DNA from: Alphaproteobacteria bacterium
GTDB taxonomy: Bacteria > Pseudomonadota > Alphaproteobacteria > UBA9219
NCBI GenBank assembly: GCA_028708035.1
Contig: JAQVZU010000010.1
Location: 1-35,629 of the forward strand
Direction: 5' to 3'
DNA: 35,629 bases
Shown here: positions 1 to 9,232 of the stretch, piece by piece
How positions within the stretch are numbered: the first letter of the stretch is position 1
Layout of the letters: every line of letters begins with the position of its first letter
Translations under genes and position numbers: made by a program
Notes under the pieces: generated by a model
What the model was told of the DNA's origin: nothing
Databases searched by the model: none
What the model saw: the letters and a program-made list of their open reading frames with translations, nothing else

Positions 1-125
1 AGCGCCGCGCCTTCGGCCTCCGCGACGAGGAATATCTCAAACTCAAAATCCTGACAATGAGCTTGCCGGAACTGTAAAAATCCCCAAAATTACCAAAATT
101 CACCCACCAACTCTGCAAAAGAGCC
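1..125 (+). mobile_element. Right end of an ISL3-type insertion sequence
   Basis: The window opens inside an insertion sequence. It shows the last codons of a transposase (3-77), a short AT-rich tail, and a terminus at 105-125 that on the minus strand begins GGCTCTTTTGCAGAG. ISL3-family inverted repeats typically start GG(C/G)TCTT, and the family usually makes 8-bp target duplications. The next 8 bases (126-133, AACAAAAA) would then be one copy of the duplication, but the other end lies outside the window. The element sits just beyond the 3' end of infB. The family call rests on the terminus and the transposase tail together. Confidence 0.6.
3..77 (+). CDS. Transposase C-terminus, ISL3 family (cut by window edge)
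   Basis: An open frame enters from the window edge and ends at TAA 75-77. It encodes 24 residues beginning RRAFGLRDEEYLKLKILT. A basic-aromatic stretch of this kind near the C-terminus is typical of ISL3-type DDE transposases. The catalytic residues lie upstream, outside the window, so I cannot say whether the gene is intact. It runs convergently towards infB. Confidence 0.55.
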   Translation, partial: RRAFGLRDEEYLKLKILTMSLPEL

Positions 126-140
126 AACAAAAAGAACCGC

Positions 141-166
141 TTAGGGTTAAAATATATTAGCCCTAA
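141..166 (-). terminator. Possible terminator hairpin downstream of infB
   Basis: TTAGGGTTAA (141-150) pairs with TTAGCCCTAA (157-166) across a 6-nt loop, giving ten base pairs with one G-T wobble. Read on the minus strand, the stem is followed after a few bases by GTTCTTTTTG, a short T-run. It lies between the IS end and the infB stop. The T-run is not immediately adjacent to the stem, so this is only a possible terminator for the infB transcript. Confidence 0.3.
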
Positions 167-289
167 CAACAGGGATTAAGGCGCTGGCCTAAATTCGATC
201 TATTAGCTATCGCCCAATACCTACCTCAGGAGGATTACCTCATAGCTTCTGAAGGTTTTAAGTTTATGGGTTAAGATGCCGCTCGACTA

Positions 290-2905
290 TTAAAGCTGCC
301 TTGCGATCTCTTCGACTTCGAAGCACTCAATGCTGTCACCGGGCTGGAGGTTGTCGTAGTTCTCGAAGGCCATGCCGCATTCGAAACCTTCGCGGACTTC
401 CTTGACTTCGTCCTTCATGCGCTTGAGCGTCTTGAGCGAGCCTTCGTGGATCACGACATTGTCACGCAACAGGCGCACCTTCGCGCCGCGCTTAACGATG
501 CCTTCAGTGACCTTGCAGCCCGCAACTTTGCCGACTTTGCTGATGTTGAACACCTGAAGGATTTCGGCGTTGCCAAGGAACTTCTCGCGCAACGTCGGAG
601 CCAGCATGCCCGAAAGGGCCTGCTTCACATCGTCGATTACGTTGTAGATGATCGAGTAATAACGCAACTCGACCGCATCGCGCTTGGCCATTTCGCGGGC
701 TTGCGCATTGGCGCGGACGTTGAAGCCGATAATCATCGCGTTGGACGCTTTTGCAAGAGTCACGTCCGACTCGGTAATGCCCCCGACGGCAGCGTCCAGA
801 ACATGCACCTTCACTTCGGTGTTTTCGTCCGTCAGCTTCACGAGCGCATTCTTGATCGCTTCGACAGAGCCGTGCACGTCACCCTTGATGAGGACGGCAA
901 GTTCCTTGATCTGGCCAGCCTTGATGTTCTGCATCATTTGCTCAAAATTGCCGCGCGGCGTCGAGGCAGCGGCCGCTTTCGCGCGTTTACGGCGCAGGCG
1001 GAATTCGGCAATTTCGCGAGCCTTGGCTTCATCGGGAACGACCAGTAATTCGTCGCCCGCGCTTGGCGTGCTGTTGAGACCCAAGACTTCGACCGGCATC
1101 GACGGCACTGCGGAAACCACGTTCTTTCCATGGTCGTCGATGAGCGCCCGGACCTTGCCCCATTCGCTGCCCGCCACGAAAATGTCGCCCACTTTGAGCG
1201 TTCCGCGCTTGACCAACACCGTCGCGACCGAGCCCCTGCCCTTTTCGAGCTTGGCTTCAACAACGGCGCCTTCCGCCGTGCGGTCGGGGTTCGCCTTAAG
1301 ATCGAGTATTTCAGCTTGCAGCAGAATGGCATCAAGAAGCTTGTCGAGGCCCATCTTCGTCTTGGCCGAAATTTCGACCGAAAGCACTTCGCCGCCCATT
1401 TCTTCGACTTGCACGTCATGCTGGAGCAACTCTTGGCGCACGCGACTGGGGTTTGCGCTGGGAAGATCCATCTTGTTGATAGCGACGACAATCGGGACTT
1501 CCGCCGCTTTCGCGTGGCGGATCGCTTCGATGGTTTGCGGCTTGATGCCGTCGTCAGCGGCGACGACCAGAACCACAATGTCTGTGATCTGCGCGCCGCG
1601 CGATCGCATTTCTGTAAACGCCGCGTGGCCCGGAGTATCGATGAACGTTACGCGGTCAAAGCCATGGGACTGTTCGGGCAGAACGACCTGATACGCACCG
1701 ATGTGTTGCGTGATGCCTCCCGCCTCACCCGCCACGACGTCCGCATGACGCAGCGCGTCAAGCAATGATGTTTTGCCGTGATCTACATGGCCCATAACAG
1801 TGACCACAGGAGGACGGGCTTTCAGGTTTTCGGACGTGTCTTCAATTCCACCGAGACCGGCTTCGATATCGGATTCCTGCACCCGGTGCACGCGATGGCC
1901 GAACTCGGTCGCAACCAGTTCCGCCGTGTCGGCATCGATTGTCTGCGTAATCGTCGCCATGACGCCGAGCTTCATAAGAATCTTGATGACATCAACCCCA
2001 CGCTCGGCCATGCGGTTCGCAAGTTCCTGAACCGAGATGGCTTCGGGAATCGTCACATCGCGCGTGACTTTCGTCGGCTCGGCATGAGTTTGCTCCATTG
2101 CTTCGCGGCGGTGGCGCTCGGCGCGACGGCGCATTGACGCCACCGAACGGCGGCGGCCCGTGCCTTCATCGTCGGAAAGCGCCTGAGAGACATTAACTTT
2201 GTGGCTACTGCGGCGTTCATCGCCCATGCCCCGGCGCGGAACGAGCGTGGCTCTGCCGGGTTTGCGGCGCGTGCCTTCGTCCTCCTCCTCGCGAGCGACG
2301 GGCGTGCGGCCTGGACGGCCCGACAGACTTTCGCCGGGACGCGCCGTGGCGCTGCGGCCCCGATCTTCGGCGGTCGAGGCTGTGCCCCGGCGCGAGGCTT
2401 GCAGGTCGCGCTGGCGAGTTTCGTCTTCCTGTTTCTTGCGGGCGCTTTCGGCTTTTTCCTGCTCCTGGATGCGGCGCATTTCCTCAAGCTCGCGTTGGCG
2501 AAGCGCGTCGCGGCCCAATGGCGTGGAAGGCGTTTCCGGCTCGGGGGGACGGACGACTTCGGCTTGGAAATATTCCGGTTCGGCGCGAGGGGTTTCGGTC
2601 GCAGCGCCACGGAGCGCGCGAGCGCGCGCTTCGCGTTCCTCGCTTGTTAGCGTGTGCAAAACCGCGCTGGTCGAGCGGCCGCTTTTGCTGACGCTTGTTC
2701 CTGTTTTCGGTTGGACGCTCTTCACAGCGTCGCTTTCTCCGCGCTTGATCGGCTTCTTCGCTTCGACCACGACCGCTTTTGATCGGCCATGCGAAAAGCT
2801 CTGGCGCACCGTTTCGGACGCTCCGCCGGACGTAACTGGCTTTTTCAGCTCCAGCTTGGGCCGATTGCCGAGGCTCAATACCGTTTTTTTCTTTTCTTCC
2901 GTCAT
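290..2905 (-). CDS. infB: Translation initiation factor IF-2
   Basis: GTPase that delivers initiator fMet-tRNA to the 30S subunit and promotes subunit joining. The 871-residue product has a short IF2-associated motif at the N-terminus and a long charged, low-complexity Arg/Glu/Ala linker (about 60-290). The IF2-N domain follows ([19 protein letters not shown], about 290). The G domain shows G1 GHVDHGKTS (about 370), DTPGHAAF (about 421) and NKMD (about 475), and the usual C-terminal domains complete the protein. I chose the ATG at 2905 ([12 protein letters not shown]) because GGGAAGGAAC lies just upstream; the open frame extends to a TTG at 2929 that would overlap the ylxR stop. It is the last visible gene of rimP-nusA-ylxR-infB. 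rbfA, the common next gene, is absent and an IS end is present instead. Confidence 0.98.
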   Translation of the reverse strand: MTEEKKKTVLSLGNRPKLELKKPVTSGGASETVRQSFSHGRSKAVVVEAKKPIKRGESDAVKSVQPKTGTSVSKSGRSTSAVLHTLTSEEREARARALRGAATETPRAEPEYFQAEVVRPPEPETPSTPLGRDALRQRELEEMRRIQEQEKAESARKKQEDETRQRDLQASRRGTASTAEDRGRSATARPGESLSGRPGRTPVAREEEDEGTRRKPGRATLVPRRGMGDERRSSHKVNVSQALSDDEGTGRRRSVASMRRRAERHRREAMEQTHAEPTKVTRDVTIPEAISVQELANRMAERGVDVIKILMKLGVMATITQTIDADTAELVATEFGHRVHRVQESDIEAGLGGIEDTSENLKARPPVVTVMGHVDHGKTSLLDALRHADVVAGEAGGITQHIGAYQVVLPEQSHGFDRVTFIDTPGHAAFTEMRSRGAQITDIVVLVVAADDGIKPQTIEAIRHAKAAEVPIVVAINKMDLPSANPSRVRQELLQHDVQVEEMGGEVLSVEISAKTKMGLDKLLDAILLQAEILDLKANPDRTAEGAVVEAKLEKGRGSVATVLVKRGTLKVGDIFVAGSEWGKVRALIDDHGKNVVSAVPSMPVEVLGLNSTPSAGDELLVVPDEAKAREIAEFRLRRKRAKAAAASTPRGNFEQMMQNIKAGQIKELAVLIKGDVHGSVEAIKNALVKLTDENTEVKVHVLDAAVGGITESDVTLAKASNAMIIGFNVRANAQAREMAKRDAVELRYYSIIYNVIDDVKQALSGMLAPTLREKFLGNAEILQVFNISKVGKVAGCKVTEGIVKRGAKVRLLRDNVVIHEGSLKTLKRMKDEVKEVREGFECGMAFENYDNLQPGDSIECFEVEEIARQL

Positions 2906-2925
2906 CTTGTTCTTCGTTCCTTCCC

Positions 2926-3531
2926 TCAATCGACCATCATAAGTCGGAGGCGGTTGATTTCCATCTTTAATTTTTCAGCTAATCTGTGGGGTCCGAGCCC
3001 CGCGTACACAATCTGGCCAAACCCAAAAGCCGCGCCTAATTCCTCTCGGGAGAAAATACCACATTCCGGCGCCAATTTCCCGTTATCGAGCAATCGAGAG
3101 GCATCGGCTGCATGTAGATATAAGGTGATTTTTCCGCAACGCAATGCCGCCTCGGTCTGAGTTTCGCCAAGAACCGCTATTCCCGCTCCTTTGGCGAGGC
3201 CCATAAAATCAAGGCATCTCTTGCGCAGCAGCTTTGTCACGTCCTCCGCAAGCGTGGCGGACGGACGCGCGGAAGCTTGCGCGGCTTTGGCGAACAGGTT
3301 CTTTTTGGCGGCAGCGCCAATAGCGTCACGCGAGGCCGTCACCCACAGGCCGTGGCCCGGCAGGTTTTCGGGCAAGTCGGGAACGACCGCGCTTTCAGGC
3401 CCAATGACAAAGCGGATCAGTTCCGCGCGCGGCTTTAGCTCGCCCGTCACAAGGCAACGGCGCGCGCCGTCGGGAGCCGTTGCTCCCGAGGCGGACCTGT
3501 CGTTCCGAGTTCGCTTTAAAGTCGCTTTCAT
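2926..3531 (-). CDS. YlxR-type RNA-binding protein with L7Ae-like domain
   Basis: A 201-residue protein between nusA and infB. The N-terminal part (about 20-95) matches the YlxR/DUF448 pattern: [19 protein letters not shown] followed by PGHGLWV. The C-terminal part (about 100-190) resembles the ribosomal L7Ae/L30e fold, with [13 protein letters not shown] and a [13 protein letters not shown] segment. This two-domain form is usual in alphaproteobacteria. The protein is presumed to bind RNA or RNase P/ribosomal factors; its exact role is not established. The stop lies 20 nt before the preferred infB start and the start lies 19 nt after nusA, consistent with one transcript. Confidence 0.9.
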   Translation of the reverse strand: MKATLKRTRNDRSASGATAPDGARRCLVTGELKPRAELIRFVIGPESAVVPDLPENLPGHGLWVTASRDAIGAAAKKNLFAKAAQASARPSATLAEDVTKLLRKRCLDFMGLAKGAGIAVLGETQTEAALRCGKITLYLHAADASRLLDNGKLAPECGIFSREELGAAFGFGQIVYAGLGPHRLAEKLKMEINRLRLMMVD

Positions 3532-3550
3532 TGGTCCTTTCGTACCTCAT

Positions 3551-5047
3551 TTACGACTGAGGAGCTTCGGCTTCGGAGAACCAATGGGCTCGAGCAGCCA
3601 TGATGATCTCGTTAGCTTTGCTTTCCGTCAATTCATCGGGACCTACGATCTCACGAAGTTCGTCGCTCGCAAGGTCGGCCACGTCGTCAAGGGTTTTGAC
3701 GCCTTTTTCACCCAGCTTAACCGCCATTTCGCCCGTCAGGCCTTCGAGAGACACGACTTCATCAGCCACACCGATTTCCTTGCGCTGAGCTTCCAGCTTC
3801 GCCGCATTTTCTGCAAGCCAGTTGCGAGCGCGCTCCTGAAGCTCTCCGGCGACCTCGGCATCGAAGCCTTCGATCTCGGCCAGTTCGTCAACGGGCGTGT
3901 CTGCAATCTGCTCAACCTTTGTGAAGCCTTCGGTCACAAGAAGATGGGCGATCACGTCATCCACGGCCAGAGCCTCAGTGAACAACGCCGTGCGTGTCGA
4001 AAGTTCCTGCTGGCGGCGATCGGATTCTTCCTTCTCGGTCAAAATGTCGATGTCCCAGCCGGTCAGCATAGATGCCAAGCGAACGTTTTGTCCGCGGCGA
4101 CCTATGGCGAGGGAAAGCTGTTCATCGGGAACGACAACATCCATGCGGTTGTTTTCCTCGTCGAGCACGACCTTGGCGACTTCCGCCGGGGCCAACGCAT
4201 TGACCACGAACGTCGCGGGATCGGACGACCACGGAATAATGTCGATTTTTTCGCCTTGCAGTTCGCCGACAACCGCCTGAACGCGGCTGCCGCGCATGCC
4301 GACGCACGCGCCGACCGGATCGATGCTGCTGTCGTTCGACACCACGGCGATCTTCGCGCGGCTTCCGGGATCGCGCGCGACAGCCTTGATTTCAATCACG
4401 CCGTCATAAATTTCCGGAACCTCCTGCGTAAATAACTTCGCCATGAACAATGGATGCGTACGCGACAAGAAAATCTGCGGGCCGCGCTGCTCTTCGCGCA
4501 CGTCGCAAATATAAGCGCGAACACGGTCGCCATTTTTAAAATGCTCGCGCGGCAAGCTTTCATCGCGTCGGAGCATCGCCTCGGCGCGGCCAAGGTCGAT
4601 AGTAATGTTTCCGTATTCCACGCGCTTGACGATGCCACTGACGACTTCGCCCATGCGGTCCTTAAATTCCTCGAACTGGCGATGGCGCTCGGCCTCGCGC
4701 ACCTTCTGCACGATAACCTGCTTTGCCGTCTGCGCCGCGATGCGGCCCATTTCAATTGGGGGAAGGTCGTCAACAATGTAATCGCCTACCTGAGCATCGG
4801 GTTTCGTCTTTTTCGCGGCCTTCACCGAGATTTGGGTAAATTCATTTTCAATCGGGTCGGCAACTTGAAGCCAGCGCTGCAACTTCACTTCGCCCGTCTT
4901 GCGATCGATTTCCGCACGGATGTCGTTCTCGTGCCCATATTTGGCGCGCCCCGCCTTCTGGATGGCTTGCTCCATCGCATTCAATACTTCGTCGCGCTCG
5001 ATTCCTTTTTCGCGGGACACGACTTCGGCAACCTGCAGCAATTCCAT
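3551..5047 (-). CDS. nusA: Transcription termination/antitermination factor NusA
   Basis: Binds RNA polymerase and nascent RNA, and modulates pausing, termination and antitermination. The 498-residue product shows the N-terminal polymerase-binding domain ([16 protein letters not shown] onward, about 1-125), an S1 domain (about 130-200, [20 protein letters not shown]) and two KH domains (about 230-345, [18 protein letters not shown] and [14 protein letters not shown]). Two C-terminal helix-hairpin repeats follow (about 360-490), as in proteobacterial NusA. The start has a strong AGGAGAGG ribosome-binding site. It lies 21 nt after rimP. Confidence 0.98.
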   Translation of the reverse strand: MELLQVAEVVSREKGIERDEVLNAMEQAIQKAGRAKYGHENDIRAEIDRKTGEVKLQRWLQVADPIENEFTQISVKAAKKTKPDAQVGDYIVDDLPPIEMGRIAAQTAKQVIVQKVREAERHRQFEEFKDRMGEVVSGIVKRVEYGNITIDLGRAEAMLRRDESLPREHFKNGDRVRAYICDVREEQRGPQIFLSRTHPLFMAKLFTQEVPEIYDGVIEIKAVARDPGSRAKIAVVSNDSSIDPVGACVGMRGSRVQAVVGELQGEKIDIIPWSSDPATFVVNALAPAEVAKVVLDEENNRMDVVVPDEQLSLAIGRRGQNVRLASMLTGWDIDILTEKEESDRRQQELSTRTALFTEALAVDDVIAHLLVTEGFTKVEQIADTPVDELAEIEGFDAEVAGELQERARNWLAENAAKLEAQRKEIGVADEVVSLEGLTGEMAVKLGEKGVKTLDDVADLASDELREIVGPDELTESKANEIIMAARAHWFSEAEAPQS

Positions 5048-5068
5048 TTTACCTCTCCTCTCTTTACC

Positions 5069-5569
5069 TTAACCTTCTTGGCCGCTTGCAGCGGCTTTCA
5101 ACAACTCGTCAGTCAACACCAGCTTGGCGCGGTCAATATTCTCAAAGGAAATGTTCACAACAGACTTATCGGCGATAAGTTCTATCTCCTCTCCCGAGAT
5201 TTTCCCAATCTGGCCCTGAAAGCGACGTTGGCCGCTAACCGGGATTTTCACTTCCACCTTTGCGAGGTAGCCTTTGAAACGCTCAAAATCCTTAAGCTTC
5301 ACCAGCGGACGGTCAATGCCGGGAGAACTGACTTCAAGGCCGTAGCGCTCAGTCAACTCGGGATCGGCTTCGATAAGCGGCGAGACTTTTTCGCTAATCG
5401 AGGCGCAATCATCCACCGTCATACCCTTGCCGTCCTTGCGCTCGGCCATAATCTGGAGCGTCGCGTATTTTGCGTCTCCGGTGATCTGCACGCGCACGAG
5501 GTCATAGCCCGAGGCTTCGAGGTCGCCCGAGATCAGACCCGCTATCTTCTTTTCTACCGCCTTCGACAT
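5069..5569 (-). CDS. rimP: Ribosome maturation factor RimP
   Basis: Small 30S assembly factor, first gene of the nusA-infB operon. The product is 166 residues if it starts at ATG 5569 (MSKAVEKKIAGL). The N-terminal alpha/beta domain carries the family motif VSSPGIDRPL near residue 90; an SH3-like C-terminal domain follows. The frame stays open upstream to 5623, but those 18 codons would read through the leader terminator hairpin region and look non-native (MLLVPMFFFLRGW). The transcript leader upstream contains an attenuator-like structure. Confidence 0.95.
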   Translation of the reverse strand: MSKAVEKKIAGLISGDLEASGYDLVRVQITGDAKYATLQIMAERKDGKGMTVDDCASISEKVSPLIEADPELTERYGLEVSSPGIDRPLVKLKDFERFKGYLAKVEVKIPVSGQRRFQGQIGKISGEEIELIADKSVVNISFENIDRAKLVLTDELLKAAASGQEG

Positions 5570-5621
5570 TCGCGTTCTTACTGCCCATCCCCGCAAGAAA
5601 AAAAACATTGGCACAAGCAAC

Positions 5622-5669
5622 AAAAAAGGCGGGCTTTTGGCCCACCTCCCCTCTTGTCCCTATGACAAG
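5622..5669 (-). terminator. Attenuator-like terminator in the rimP-nusA-infB leader
   Basis: Read on the minus strand, a small hairpin CTTGTC-ATAGGG-GACAAG (5669-5653) is followed by GGTGGGC-CAAAA-GCCCGCC and TTTTTT (5646-5622). That is a textbook intrinsic terminator with one T-G wobble. It lies 50-100 nt upstream of the rimP start and downstream of a plausible promoter, with no gene before it on this strand. It is therefore a premature terminator in the leader rather than the end of another unit. From memory, premature terminators ahead of rimP are described in enterobacteria; regulation here is inference. Confidence 0.65.
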
Positions 5670-5674
5670 GAAAG

Positions 5675-5702
5675 AGATTAGCGTTCCAGACCAAAAATGC
5701 AA
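5675..5702 (-). promoter_or_regulatory. Candidate sigma-70 promoter for rimP-nusA-infB
   Basis: On the minus strand TTGCAT (5702-5697), a 16-nt spacer and TAATCT (5680-5675) fit a housekeeping promoter. The predicted transcription start near 5668 falls exactly at the first leader hairpin, which supports the call. It is unverified. Confidence 0.5.
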
Positions 5703-5852
5703 GGGAAAATCTTGGTTTTGCAAAGGAACGACAGCCTCAAGCTTTAAAAGCTGGGAGAAGAGGAGGCCTCGCCAACAAAAAGATATGCAAAAAAAGTGCC
5801 AAGATGTAAAATCTCAATGATTCGTTAAGGTTCTCCTCTTAGCCTCCCCCTT

Positions 5853-7304
5853 ATGACTCTCTCTCAGCGCCTCGACACCCGGCAAAGCCAAACCCTTATT
5901 ATGACGCCTCAATTGCAGCAGGCAATCAAGCTGCTGCAATTGACCAATCTTGAGCTTGGCGATTATGTCGAGCAGGAACTTGAAAAAAACCCTCTTTTGG
6001 AACGCACGGAATTTTCCGGACTTACGGCGGTGGAGGCAAATTCTGCACCGGAGGGGGAGGTAAAAGCTTCCCCTTCCGAACCGGAGTTTGGCAGCGAGTA
6101 TGTTCCGAGCGATGGGGATGACAGTTGGAGCGACGGGCTTGGGAGTTTTCGTTCTCAAGGGACGGGCTCGTCCAACGATGACGACTTTCTTGCCGCCAAC
6201 AACGTCGCTGTAAAACCGAGCCTGAGGACACACCTCTTTGAGCAGATCAATGTCGATTTCCAAAAACCTGCCGAACGTATGGTGGCGGCCTCGCTTGTGG
6301 AGCTTTTGGACGAAGCGGGGTACCTTCCGGCGGGCCTCGATTTCCTATGCGGTCGGCTGAGGGTTTCACAGGCGGATCTCGAGTCTGTCATCGGGCGGCT
6401 CCAACGGTTCGATCCATGCGGTATCTTCGCGCGGTCGCTTCATGAATGCCTGGCGCTTCAGCTCCATGAAAAGGGACGGTTGGACCCCGCCATGGGGCTG
6501 CTTCTGCAACATCTGGATTTGCTGGCAAGACGCGAAAACACAGCGCTTATGCGCATCTGTAATGTAAGCGCAGAAGACCTCACCGATATGATCGCTGAAA
6601 TCCGCCGTCTTAACCCAAAACCCGCGACTGCATTCGGGGCTGAACTGGTTCAGCCTATTGTTCCCGATGTTTTTTTGCGTTCGCAACCCGGCGCTGGCTG
6701 GCACGTGGAACTGAATACGGATACCCTGCCCCGCGTTCTTGCCAACGAACGTTATTATTCAAGAATTCAAGCGGTGGCTTCGACGAAGGCCGAGAAAGAG
6801 TTCATCGCCGATCATTGGCAACAGGCTAACTGGCTAATCAAGGCCATGCATCAACGTGCCGTGACCATTCTTAAAGTCTCGACCGAGATCGTCAGGCAGC
6901 AAAACGCCTTCTTCACCAAGGGAGTCCACCACCTTAAGCCTTTAATCCTTAGGGATATTGCCGAAGCCGTGGATATGCATGAGTCCACCGTAAGTCGGGT
7001 GACCCAGCACAAGTACATCGCAACTCCACGCGGCATTTTTGAACTCAAGTATTTCTTCACAACGGCGCTCGCGCGAAGCGACGGTGGGGCGGATATGTCC
7101 TCGGAAGCGGTAAGAGCTCGCATCCGTGCGTTAATAGACGCTGAGGACCCCATGTCGATCCTTTCGGACGATCACCTCTCGATGCGTCTCCGTGGCGAAG
7201 GCATAGACATTGCGCGAAGAACCGTCGCCAAGTACCGGGAATCAATGAGAATTCAGACTTCGTCCCAGCGGCGGAGGGAGAAGAAAGCACAACATCGGAC
7301 TTAG
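5853..7304 (+). CDS. rpoN: RNA polymerase sigma-54 factor
   Basis: Alternative sigma factor that recognises -24/-12 promoters and needs AAA+ activators. The 483-residue product has the Gln/Leu-rich activator-interacting region (1-50, SQTLIMTPQLQQAIKLLQL), an acidic variable linker (about 55-115) and the core-binding domain. The helix-turn-helix (LRDIAEAVDMHESTVSRV) and the diagnostic RpoN box ARRTVAKYRE at 454-463 follow. It stands alone: neither the lptB-type ABC gene nor the hibernation-factor gene that often flank it is present. No enhancer-binding protein gene is visible in the window. Confidence 0.97.
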   Translation: MTLSQRLDTRQSQTLIMTPQLQQAIKLLQLTNLELGDYVEQELEKNPLLERTEFSGLTAVEANSAPEGEVKASPSEPEFGSEYVPSDGDDSWSDGLGSFRSQGTGSSNDDDFLAANNVAVKPSLRTHLFEQINVDFQKPAERMVAASLVELLDEAGYLPAGLDFLCGRLRVSQADLESVIGRLQRFDPCGIFARSLHECLALQLHEKGRLDPAMGLLLQHLDLLARRENTALMRICNVSAEDLTDMIAEIRRLNPKPATAFGAELVQPIVPDVFLRSQPGAGWHVELNTDTLPRVLANERYYSRIQAVASTKAEKEFIADHWQQANWLIKAMHQRAVTILKVSTEIVRQQNAFFTKGVHHLKPLILRDIAEAVDMHESTVSRVTQHKYIATPRGIFELKYFFTTALARSDGGADMSSEAVRARIRALIDAEDPMSILSDDHLSMRLRGEGIDIARRTVAKYRESMRIQTSSQRRREKKAQHRT

Positions 7305-7399
7305 GTTCTTTTTAATTCAACAGCTTATTGCCCAAGCCTGAACAAACAGATGAGCAACGCTCCACGAGACAGTGCGGGCTTTCGGAAAAGAACGTGGGT

Positions 7400-8881
7400 T
7401 TACTTGGTAACTGTCGAAGGCGTAGTCGCCGAGACCTTTAAGGGTTGCGGCTGCGAAGAATCCTTCTTCTTTATCAGGCTCGCGTATTCTTCATATATAT
7501 GCGCCTGGCCACTTTTGAACTGGGCGAGCTGAGCTCCTTCAAGAACGCGGCCCACCGGCATCTTGATACTCAGCGGATTGACCTGACGACCGTTTTGGTG
7601 GACTTCGAAGTGCAAATGGGGCCCTGTCGAACGGCCTGAACTGCCGACGTAAGCGATAACCTCGCCCTGATTGACGCGCGCGCCTCGATACAGGCGCGTG
7701 TTGAAGCGGCTCATGTGCCCGTACGCCGTTTCCATACCATTCGAGTGCTTGATAAGGATATAACGGCCAAAACCGCCTTTAAAGCCGATTTTCTCGACGA
7801 TGCCTGAACCGGCAGCAAAAATAGGTGTGCCCGTCGACGCGCCGAAATCGACTCCTTTATGCATTTTGCTGTATCCGAGTAAAGGATGCATGCGCATGCC
7901 AAAACCTGATGTTACGTGGGCAGCAGCAACGGGCGTGCGCAAAAGGGCCCGACGGACGCTGCGGCCAGCGGCGTCAAAATAATCAACTGTCTTGTCGATG
8001 AAGGTGACGCGATAGATCGGCTTGACCTCGCCACCGATGCGCATAGCAGCATATATAATCGCGCCCTCGCCTACTGGCTTACCATGAACCGTCTTAGGCT
8101 GATCGTAGAGGATTTCAAACGTATCGCCAGGATGGATGTCACGCTGGAAATCAATGCTGTGCGCATAGACGCGGATCATCGCAGCCATAACCGCGCGGGG
8201 CACTCCTGCACGATCTCCCGCTTCAAAGACGCTGGAACGGATTTTCCCCTCTGAGGCAAGGCGCTCGCGGATAATGGGGATCATCTTGATGTTTGCAACA
8301 TACGCACCGTCTGCTTGGCGCGTTACTGTTATTTCCTTAGTGTCTTCGGGTTGGAAAACGGCGCTGGTGAAGGTTTCGTCCGTCGGGGTGCGACTGAATG
8401 TTAACGTTACATCCTGCCCAGCGCGAAGCTTTTGCATATTGAACACTTTGGCCACAGCATTCATGGCCGCCATCGCGTCGGCGTCCGCCACGCCAGCATC
8501 GCCAAGCATTTCGGAAAAGTTCTGGCCCTCCGCAACTTCCGCCTCGCGAGTCACGGATTCAGGTGGTACAATCACCTGAGCCACTGCTTTATTTACTTTA
8601 GCGACGGCTTGCCCAGGCACAGATGTTTCGACGGCGCGGACCGCGTTTTGAACCGCAGGCACCGCGCTAGCCGTAAGGACGGCAGCCTGACGCTTCCAGT
8701 AATGTCCGCTAAGCCCCACGCTGAGGGCTAAAGCACTTACCGCAAGCATCCGAAAAACTGACACGGTGCACAAAGAATCCGCGCGCACCAAACCTAGTGG
8801 AGATTTCAGCAAGACGTACCTTTTGCTGGTTTCCGTTAATATCTTGGCGCGAAGGGTGTCGGTAAGAAGCCTTTCTGTCAA
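7400..8881 (-). CDS. M23 family zinc metallopeptidase, membrane-anchored
   Basis: Predicted peptidoglycan endopeptidase or a regulator of one, acting in the periplasm. About 45 cytoplasmic residues precede one membrane segment (about 45-58, MLAVSALALSVGLSG). A LysM/OapA-like region (about 115-210) and the LytM/M23 domain (about 320-440) follow. The zinc site is complete: H341 and D345 in HKGVD, catalytic H389 in YGHM, and H422/H424 in HLHFE. The frame begins at a TTG (8881) and stays open upstream without an ATG; Met45 is another possible start that would give a plain N-terminal anchor. The gene is convergent with rpoN and divergent from lepB. It resembles MepM/DipM-type proteins; the exact substrate is unknown. 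Confidence 0.85.
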   Translation of the reverse strand: MTERLLTDTLRAKILTETSKRYVLLKSPLGLVRADSLCTVSVFRMLAVSALALSVGLSGHYWKRQAAVLTASAVPAVQNAVRAVETSVPGQAVAKVNKAVAQVIVPPESVTREAEVAEGQNFSEMLGDAGVADADAMAAMNAVAKVFNMQKLRAGQDVTLTFSRTPTDETFTSAVFQPEDTKEITVTRQADGAYVANIKMIPIIRERLASEGKIRSSVFEAGDRAGVPRAVMAAMIRVYAHSIDFQRDIHPGDTFEILYDQPKTVHGKPVGEGAIIYAAMRIGGEVKPIYRVTFIDKTVDYFDAAGRSVRRALLRTPVAAAHVTSGFGMRMHPLLGYSKMHKGVDFGASTGTPIFAAGSGIVEKIGFKGGFGRYILIKHSNGMETAYGHMSRFNTRLYRGARVNQGEVIAYVGSSGRSTGPHLHFEVHQNGRQVNPLSIKMPVGRVLEGAQLAQFKSGQAHIYEEYASLIKKKDSSQPQPLKVSATTPSTVTK

Positions 8882-9232
8882 TGTCCATTTTGCTGCCTTT
8901 TGGCGAATTCTGTTGCCTTTTTTAGGTAAGGAGTGCGTCGTTTTTGGTATTTGCTTTTGAAATAAATGAATTTTTTGTTAATAGCACAATCAGGAAAGGA
9001 AAAAGATGATGAGTAATAATGTTTCTAAATACTATTAATTTGCAAAATAATCTTTCCTTTTGGAAACCAGTCTTCTGGAATTTTTTCGTTTGCACCGCCA
9101 TAATGCAATCAAAATTTTGAAGAAATTTAGTGAGAAGATACTCATGGTAAGGCTTTTGATACTATGGTTGACTTCCCTGTCCAGCAATCCTTTACTGCGG
9201 CTTCGTATTCTCTATTTTCCGGACATGACCTA
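8882..9232. other. AT-rich divergent intergenic region, peptidase/lepB
   Basis: About 350 bases between the divergent M23 peptidase and lepB genes, so promoters for both are expected here. Visible structures are TTTCC-TTTT-GGAAA (9054-9066), CCAG-TCTT-CTGG followed by AATTTTTT (9067-9086), and the perfect palindrome TCAAAATTTTGA (9109-9120). I see no convincing promoter pair and no gene. Confidence 0.4.

Noticed and set aside
684-1691. 335-residue plus-strand open frame inside infB
   Set aside because: It is antisense to the unmistakable infB reading frame; its Ser/Arg-rich product has no family features.
3191-5665. Two long plus-strand frames (414 and 403 residues) opposite ylxR, nusA and rimP
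   Set aside because: Shadows of high-GC codon use on the complementary strand; the minus-strand genes have full domain matches and ribosome-binding sites.
5670-5852. Initiator tRNA gene upstream of rimP, as in enterobacteria
   Set aside because: No cloverleaf or TTCGAATC arm is present between rimP and rpoN.
9054-9086. Two hairpins followed by T6 as a plus-strand terminator
   Set aside because: No gene or promoter precedes it on the plus strand and the stems are only 4-5 bp, so it is recorded only in the intergenic description.
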